NCBI GenBank assembly: GCA_018813975.1
Contig: JAHJAQ010000017.1
Span: 1-8,164 of the forward strand
Direction of reading: 5' to 3'
Length of the DNA stretch: 8,164 nt
Source of the DNA: Microcaldota archaeon
Lineage (GTDB): Archaea; Iainarchaeota; Iainarchaeia; Iainarchaeales; JAGVWC01
The notes under the pieces were generated by a model. The model was given only the letters and a program-made list of their open reading frames with translations. It did not search any database and was not told the DNA's origin. Shown here piece by piece: positions 5,321-8,164 of this stretch; position 1 is the stretch's first letter; every line of letters starts with the position of its first letter. Position numbers and translations under genes: made by a program.

Positions 5321-5509
5321 TAGTGATGCAGAAGCAGCGATTGGTGTTTTCACGTGTGGAAAGGGCGTGTGTAATTCCAATCCTAAAACGCGCACGATTT
5401 GGCTTCTCCAATAACCCGTAATGGGGTAAGGAACCAGTTTGTTTATGGTTTTCCGAGGGTTTTAAATACAAAAAAACCAATTAATATTCTGTAAAAAGGG
5501 CGTATTTGT
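5321..5509 (+). other. Intergenic stretch with no convincing gene; holds the promoter of the Yip1-like gene
   Basis: A 31-codon frame at 5326-5421 has no promoter and no recognisable pattern. CGTGTG and CGCACG can pair, but with a long loop, so there is no strong RNA structure. The right end carries two TATA candidates, TTTTAAATA (5460-5468) and TTAATATT (5481-5488). Confidence 0.5.
5481..5488 (+). promoter_or_regulatory. TATA-like box for the Yip1-like gene
   Basis: TTAATATT lies 22-29 bases before the ATG at 5510 and fits a leaderless start. The stronger match TTTTAAATA at 5460-5468 would instead give a leader of about 20 bases carrying AAGGG (5496-5500). The two cannot be told apart by eye. 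Confidence 0.4.
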
Positions 5510-6142
5510 ATGTATTTGAATTTGTTTTACCCTAAAAAAAGTGTTCAAAGCTGTATTGATCGCCCGAACATTCGAATCGCTTTTTTAGTAGTCTTGGTGC
5601 CGGTAATTGTTTCTTTGATTGGATGGGCGTGGCTAGGCCTTCCAATGGATGCCATGAGAATTGGAATATCAGTTGTAGGAGCAATTTTGACGTGGCTGAT
5701 TTTGAGCATTGTTTTTTTTGTAGTATTGTATTTGGTTCGTGGCAATCGAATGCAGGGAAAATTTAAGAGCGTAGCTTCTTCGCTTTCCTTGTTATGGCTG
5801 GTTTTTTTGGTATTACTAATCATTGGTTTTGTGTTTGTGTCATTGGTTTTTTCAGCCCCTATTTTGAATGAAGCCAAGTTATTGGTAACAGGTCAAAGTT
5901 CTTTGGAAGAATACTCATTAGCCGTTGGAAAAATTATTGATGCCAACCCCCAAGCGATTAGCTTGGAAATTGGTGCGATTGGCGTGCTAATTGTAGCACT
6001 TCTAATACTATTTTCGTTTTATTTGGCGTATTTGATGGTAAGAGACTTTTATGAAGGCGGTTTTATCAAAAACTTTATTGTAACCATTATTTTGCTTGTA
6101 TTGTGGATGTATATTGGAAATTGGTTGTTTGTTCTACTCTAG
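5510..6142 (+). CDS. Five-helix membrane protein, probable Yip1-domain family
   Basis: This 210-residue protein has five hydrophobic segments at about 22-42, 52-76, 94-116, 153-176 and 187-208. A polar loop (117-150) separates helices 3 and 4. The N-terminal lead, LFYPKKSVQSCIDRPN followed by a helix, resembles the start of prokaryotic Yip1-domain proteins, which open with a 'P-x-x-x-(F/V)' element before helix 1. The five-helix count also fits. The role of Yip1 proteins in archaea is unknown; in eukaryotes they act in membrane traffic. The basic loop 77-86 (RGNRMQGKFK) is likely cytoplasmic. The stop codon TAG lies inside CTAG, which is also the stop of the convergent gene. The family call is by pattern only; that it is a real membrane-protein gene is secure. 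Confidence 0.82.
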   Translation: MYLNLFYPKKSVQSCIDRPNIRIAFLVVLVPVIVSLIGWAWLGLPMDAMRIGISVVGAILTWLILSIVFFVVLYLVRGNRMQGKFKSVASSLSLLWLVFLVLLIIGFVFVSLVFSAPILNEAKLLVTGQSSLEEYSLAVGKIIDANPQAISLEIGAIGVLIVALLILFSFYLAYLMVRDFYEGGFIKNFIVTIILLVLWMYIGNWLFVLL

Positions 6143-6588
6143 AATCCCCGCCTTTTTTGTTGAATTAGTTTTTGAAGAACCGAAATTTGAATCCTTAACT
6201 CCAATCGCTTGTTTTCAAATCGTTTTTCTCTTCCCAATCCACCCAAACGAGCCTCGCGATCCATTAAAGTAGCACTTAGTTCTTCAAGCGGTATTGGTTC
6301 GTACAGTTTTTTGTAATCGGCAAATGCTCTTTCCGCTTCAAGCTGTTTTCTCTTTCCAAGCCGGACTTGTTTTTGCTCTGGCGTTTCTTTTGATTTTCGC
6401 GGAAAATGAAACCTTTTTTGATCGGGAACATCTTTTTGCTTGCGCGGTCTTTTAGGAATAGACAGTGGTTTAACTTTTTTTTGACGTTTTGCTTCTGCTA
6501 TTGCGCGCTGTATGTCGGGAAATAGAAAACCTTGGCCTTTTGCATTGCGAATTTGAGTAGTACGGAGCCTGGCTTTTTGTCGCGCCAT
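6139..6588 (-). CDS. Very basic, probably coiled protein, function unknown
   Basis: I do not recognise this 149-residue protein. It has no Cys, Trp or membrane segment. The first 85 residues are rich in Lys, Arg, Gln and Pro (for example KPLSIPKRPRKQK, 40-52) and are probably disordered. From about 68 on, charged helices alternate with short breaks (TPEQKQVRLGKRKQLEAERAFADYKKL; LEELSATLMDREARLGG). The last helix (119-147) has heptad-like Leu/Ile spacing, suggesting a coiled coil. A nucleic-acid- or ribosome-associated role is possible but unsupported. A TTG nine bases upstream could extend the frame. I prefer the ATG at 6588 because TTTTAAAT lies 24-31 bases before it, as at other leaderless starts here. 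The 3' end overlaps the Yip1-like gene by 4 bases. Confidence 0.75.
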   Translation of the reverse strand: MARQKARLRTTQIRNAKGQGFLFPDIQRAIAEAKRQKKVKPLSIPKRPRKQKDVPDQKRFHFPRKSKETPEQKQVRLGKRKQLEAERAFADYKKLYEPIPLEELSATLMDREARLGGLGREKRFENKRLELRIQISVLQKLIQQKRRGF

Positions 6589-6611
6589 GTAGCACAATTG
6601 TTTTTGGCACT

Positions 6612-6619
6612 ATTTAAAA
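6612..6619 (-). promoter_or_regulatory. TATA-like box deciding the ATG start at 6588
   Basis: On the minus strand this reads TTTTAAAT, 24-31 bases before the ATG at 6588 but only 15-22 before the alternative TTG at 6597. The spacing favours the ATG. Confidence 0.55.
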
Positions 6620-6666
6620 CCATATTTGTCCAAAGCATTATTAAAGAAAGAAAAGATAGTGGATAA

Positions 6667-6672
6667 GAGGAG
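6667..6672 (+). promoter_or_regulatory. Shine-Dalgarno site of the 66-residue zinc protein
   Basis: GAGGAG lies six bases before the ATG at 6679, so this gene uses a leader and ribosome site, unlike most neighbours. TATTAAAG at 6639-6646 is a possible TATA box. Confidence 0.6.
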
Positions 6673-6678
6673 AATAGA

Positions 6679-6879
6679 ATGGTATATGCTTTTTGCAAAA
6701 AGTGCGGTGAAAAAAGAGAATTACGAGGCGGATTGTGCGAGGACTGCCAATCGATTCGAGACGCAGAACGCATGAAAGGAATCTTGGGTGAACGGGAACA
6801 CAAAACCAAAGAAGAAGTGGAACAAGAAATTGCAGAGAAAAAAAAAGACCGCAAGTTTTGGTGGGGAACACGCGAATAA
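6679..6879 (+). CDS. Small zinc-ribbon protein with charged helical tail
   Basis: This 66-residue protein opens with a compact Cys4 site: C6-x2-C9 in FCKKCG and C20-x2-C23 in LCEDCQ. The ten-residue loop between them includes RELRGG. Such a site should hold one structural zinc ion. The rest (27-60) is a highly charged Glu/Lys helix, followed by the end KFWWGTRE. The family is unknown to me. Small archaeal zinc ribbons of this kind often bind RNA, DNA or ribosomal partners, but nothing in the sequence settles which. The frame has a strong GAGGAG site and is divergent from the basic orphan. A second small Cys4 protein follows 98 bases later on the same strand. Confidence 0.85.
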   Translation: MVYAFCKKCGEKRELRGGLCEDCQSIRDAERMKGILGEREHKTKEEVEQEIAEKKKDRKFWWGTRE

Positions 6880-6965
6880 CGGCAAAATCACTTTGCCTCG
6901 GAAAAGAATTAATTTTTGGCTTTGAGAGGATTGGCTTTTAAAGCTCTTGCGCCCGATAATAGAAT

Positions 6966-6975
6966 GGTGGTGGGG
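6966..6975 (+). promoter_or_regulatory. Purine-rich ribosome site of the 52-residue zinc protein
   Basis: GGTGGTGGGG ends two bases before the ATG at 6978. Its GGTGG core lies seven bases from that ATG and resembles the archaeal GGTGATC-type signal. TTTTAAAG at 6936-6943 is a fitting TATA box for a leader of roughly ten bases. Confidence 0.5.
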
Positions 6976-6977
6976 AA

Positions 6978-7136
6978 ATGGTTCAACTACAAATGCACGA
7001 GCGTGTACGAAATTTTGCAGAACAAAAGATTTGGCGATGCCTCGAATGTGGAAAAGACATCCACAATGCCAAAGACCTGTATTCCAGACGCTTTTGCAGT
7101 GTTCCGTGCAAGGAAAAATATTTTGAACAATTATAA
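6978..7136 (+). CDS. Small Cys4 zinc-ribbon protein (52 residues), DUF2116-like
   Basis: The ATG at 6978 opens a 52-residue frame ending at TAA 7134-7136. After a short helix (MVQLQMHERVRNFAEQK) comes WRCLECGKDI with C21-x2-C24, then 15 residues, then RRFCSVPCKEKYFEQL with C40-x3-C44. The order 'CxxCG ... FCSxxCxxxY' is that of small archaeal zinc ribbons such as DUF2116, where one zinc is held by four Cys. The fit is by pattern, not search. An overlapping frame in another phase (6916-7221) is longer but opens with TTG, runs through the A and T homopolymers and has no motif, so I treat it as a shadow. The upstream GGTGGTGGGG supports this start. Function is unknown; the neighbouring Cys4 gene may be related only in type. 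Confidence 0.75.
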   Translation: MVQLQMHERVRNFAEQKIWRCLECGKDIHNAKDLYSRRFCSVPCKEKYFEQL

Positions 7137-7164
7137 CGGGTTTCAAAAAAAAAAAACCGAATTC

Positions 7165-7173
7165 TTTTTTTTT
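7165..7173 (+). terminator. Oligo-T stretch after the small zinc protein
   Basis: Nine T residues lie 28 bases after the stop codon at 7136. A run of twelve A (7145-7156) can pair with them around an eight-base loop, CCGAATTC. The T-run alone would stop archaeal RNA polymerase before the cysS promoter. Confidence 0.55.
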
Positions 7174-7189
7174 AAGACAAGCGAACGCC

Positions 7190-7197
7190 TTAAAAAA
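7190..7197 (+). promoter_or_regulatory. TATA-like box for cysS
   Basis: TTAAAAAA lies 24-31 bases before the ATG at 7221, matching the leaderless spacing seen at other genes in the window. Confidence 0.5.
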
Positions 7198-7220
7198 CAA
7201 AAACCCCTTTTTGTAGTATA

Positions 7221-8164
7221 ATGCTAAAATTGTATAATACCTTATCGCGAAAACTCGAATCCTTTTTGCCATTGCACGACAAAAAGGCCGGATTATACAC
7301 CTGTGGCCCTACGGTTTACAACACACCGCACATTGGAAACTGGCGGGCATTTGTTTGGGAAGACTTGTTAAAACGCTATTTAAAATTCAAGGGATTTCAA
7401 GTCACCCACGTCATGAATTTGACGGATGTGGATGACAAAACCATTAAAGGAAGCAAAGAACAAGGAAAATCCTTGCAAGCCTTCACCAACCCCTACAAAA
7501 AAGAATTTTTTAAAGAACTAAAAGAATTAAACATTGAACCTGCAGATCAATATCCAGAAGCCACCCAGCACATTCCGGAAATGGTTTCAATGGTCCAAAA
7601 ACTATTGAAAAACGATTTAGCGTACCAAGAAAAAGATGGAAACATCTATTATAGCATTAAAAAATTCAAGAATTATGGCAAACTATCCAAATTCAAACTC
7701 AAAAAACTAAAAGCAGGGGCAAGGGTGAATCAAGACGAATACGAAAAAAAAGCAGCTAATGATTTTGCCTTATGGAAAGCGTGGACTCCGGCAGATGGAG
7801 AAGTATACTGGGAAACCAAAATTGGAAAGGGAAGACCAGGCTGGCATATAGAATGCAGTGCTATGAGCACCAAGTACTTGGGAGAAACTTTTGATATTCA
7901 TACGGGTGGCGTGGACAATTTGTTTCCGCACCATGAAAACGAAATTGCCCAAAGTAAAGGGGCTCATCAAAAACCATTTGTAAAATACTGGCTGCATGTA
8001 AAACACTTGTTAGTGAATGGCAAAAAAATGAGCAAGAGCCTGGGAAACGTTTACAAATTAGAGGACTTGAAACAGTTTTCTTTCAAAACCATTCGAATGG
8101 CATTGTTAATAGGGCATTATCGCAAGCAATTGGATTTTCGGTTAAAAGAAGTGGAAAAAAAGAT
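7221..8164 (+). CDS. cysS: Cysteinyl-tRNA synthetase, N-terminal two thirds (runs off the window)
   Basis: The gene continues past the right edge; 314 residues of a family usually about 460 long are visible. The enzyme charges tRNA-Cys with cysteine in the cytosol. Signatures are YTCGPTVYNTPHIGN (26-40), with the HIGH motif in its CysRS form HIGN, MNLTDVDDK (65-73), GRPGWHIECSAM (204-215), DIHTGGVDNLFPHHENE (225-241) and KKMSKS (268-273). The zinc site that recognises the cysteine thiol appears intact: C28, C212, H237 and E241. An encoded CysRS shows the cell does not depend only on the SepRS/SepCysS route used by some methanogens. The ATG at 7221 matches the family N-terminus (KLYNTLSR) and has a TATA box at the right distance. 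A TATA box and the preceding T-run suggest independent transcription. Confidence 0.97.
   Translation, partial: MLKLYNTLSRKLESFLPLHDKKAGLYTCGPTVYNTPHIGNWRAFVWEDLLKRYLKFKGFQVTHVMNLTDVDDKTIKGSKEQGKSLQAFTNPYKKEFFKELKELNIEPADQYPEATQHIPEMVSMVQKLLKNDLAYQEKDGNIYYSIKKFKNYGKLSKFKLKKLKAGARVNQDEYEKKAANDFALWKAWTPADGEVYWETKIGKGRPGWHIECSAMSTKYLGETFDIHTGGVDNLFPHHENEIAQSKGAHQKPFVKYWLHVKHLLVNGKKMSKSLGNVYKLEDLKQFSFKTIRMALLIGHYRKQLDFRLKEVEKK

Noticed and set aside
5326..5421. 31-codon plus-strand frame after the 41-residue gene
   Set aside because: There is no promoter, ribosome site or recognisable pattern; it is probably chance.
5292..5480. 62-codon minus-strand frame in the 5130-5509 gap
   Set aside because: It starts with TTG, overlaps the better 41-residue gene and has no convincing box or motif.
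6916..7221. 101-codon plus-strand frame overlapping the 52-residue zinc protein
   Set aside because: It needs a TTG start, has no motif, and its C-terminal half is translated from A and T homopolymers. The +2 frame inside it has a clean Cys4 pattern with a ribosome site.
6721..7272. 183-codon minus-strand frame across the zinc genes and the cysS start
   Set aside because: It is antisense to three better-supported genes, is low in complexity (runs of Phe and Lys) and shows no domain.

Overview
This is an AT-rich, gene-dense piece of an archaeal chromosome. The evidence for archaea is: a tyrosyl-tRNA synthetase of the short archaeal/eukaryotic type; an archaeal-type FAD synthase (RibL); a tRNA-Leu(CAA) with an intron at the archaeal 37/38 position and no encoded CCA; archaeal-looking TATA boxes (TTTAAA, TATAAAA) 24-33 bases before start codons with no room for a leader; and a high load of small orphan proteins. 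Own synthetases plus many short unrecognised genes would suit a DPANN-type archaeon, but the lineage is an inference. No mobile element, CRISPR array or phage module was seen.

Layout: a class IV aminotransferase runs off the left edge on the minus strand (1-215). It is divergent from a three-helix membrane protein (310-624). Next come a basic-tailed protein with a probable EF-Tu-domain-2-like barrel (704-1330) and the intron-containing tRNA-Leu (1372-1497). FAD synthase (1518-1970) and a basic orphan (2010-2552) follow on the minus strand. On the plus strand are tyrS (2665-3630) and a large exported Cys-repeat surface protein (3714-5129). Then come a 41-residue one-helix membrane protein (5195-5320), about 190 bases with no convincing gene, and a five-helix Yip1-like protein (5510-6142). 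The last overlaps, tail to tail by 4 bases, a second basic orphan (6139-6588, minus). Two small Cys4 zinc-binding proteins (6679-6879 and 6978-7136) precede cysS (7221 to the right edge, cut off).

There is little sign of operons: almost every gene has its own candidate TATA box. The recognisable content is housekeeping (two aminoacyl-tRNA synthetases, a tRNA, cofactor synthesis, amino-acid transamination), mixed with envelope proteins and orphans. The points most worth a second look are the tRNA intron with its imperfect splice motif, the EF-Tu-like barrel with a lysine-rich tail, the seven-repeat surface protein whose gene carries an A+C-rich block, and the two short genes (41 and 52 codons) that a length cutoff would miss.
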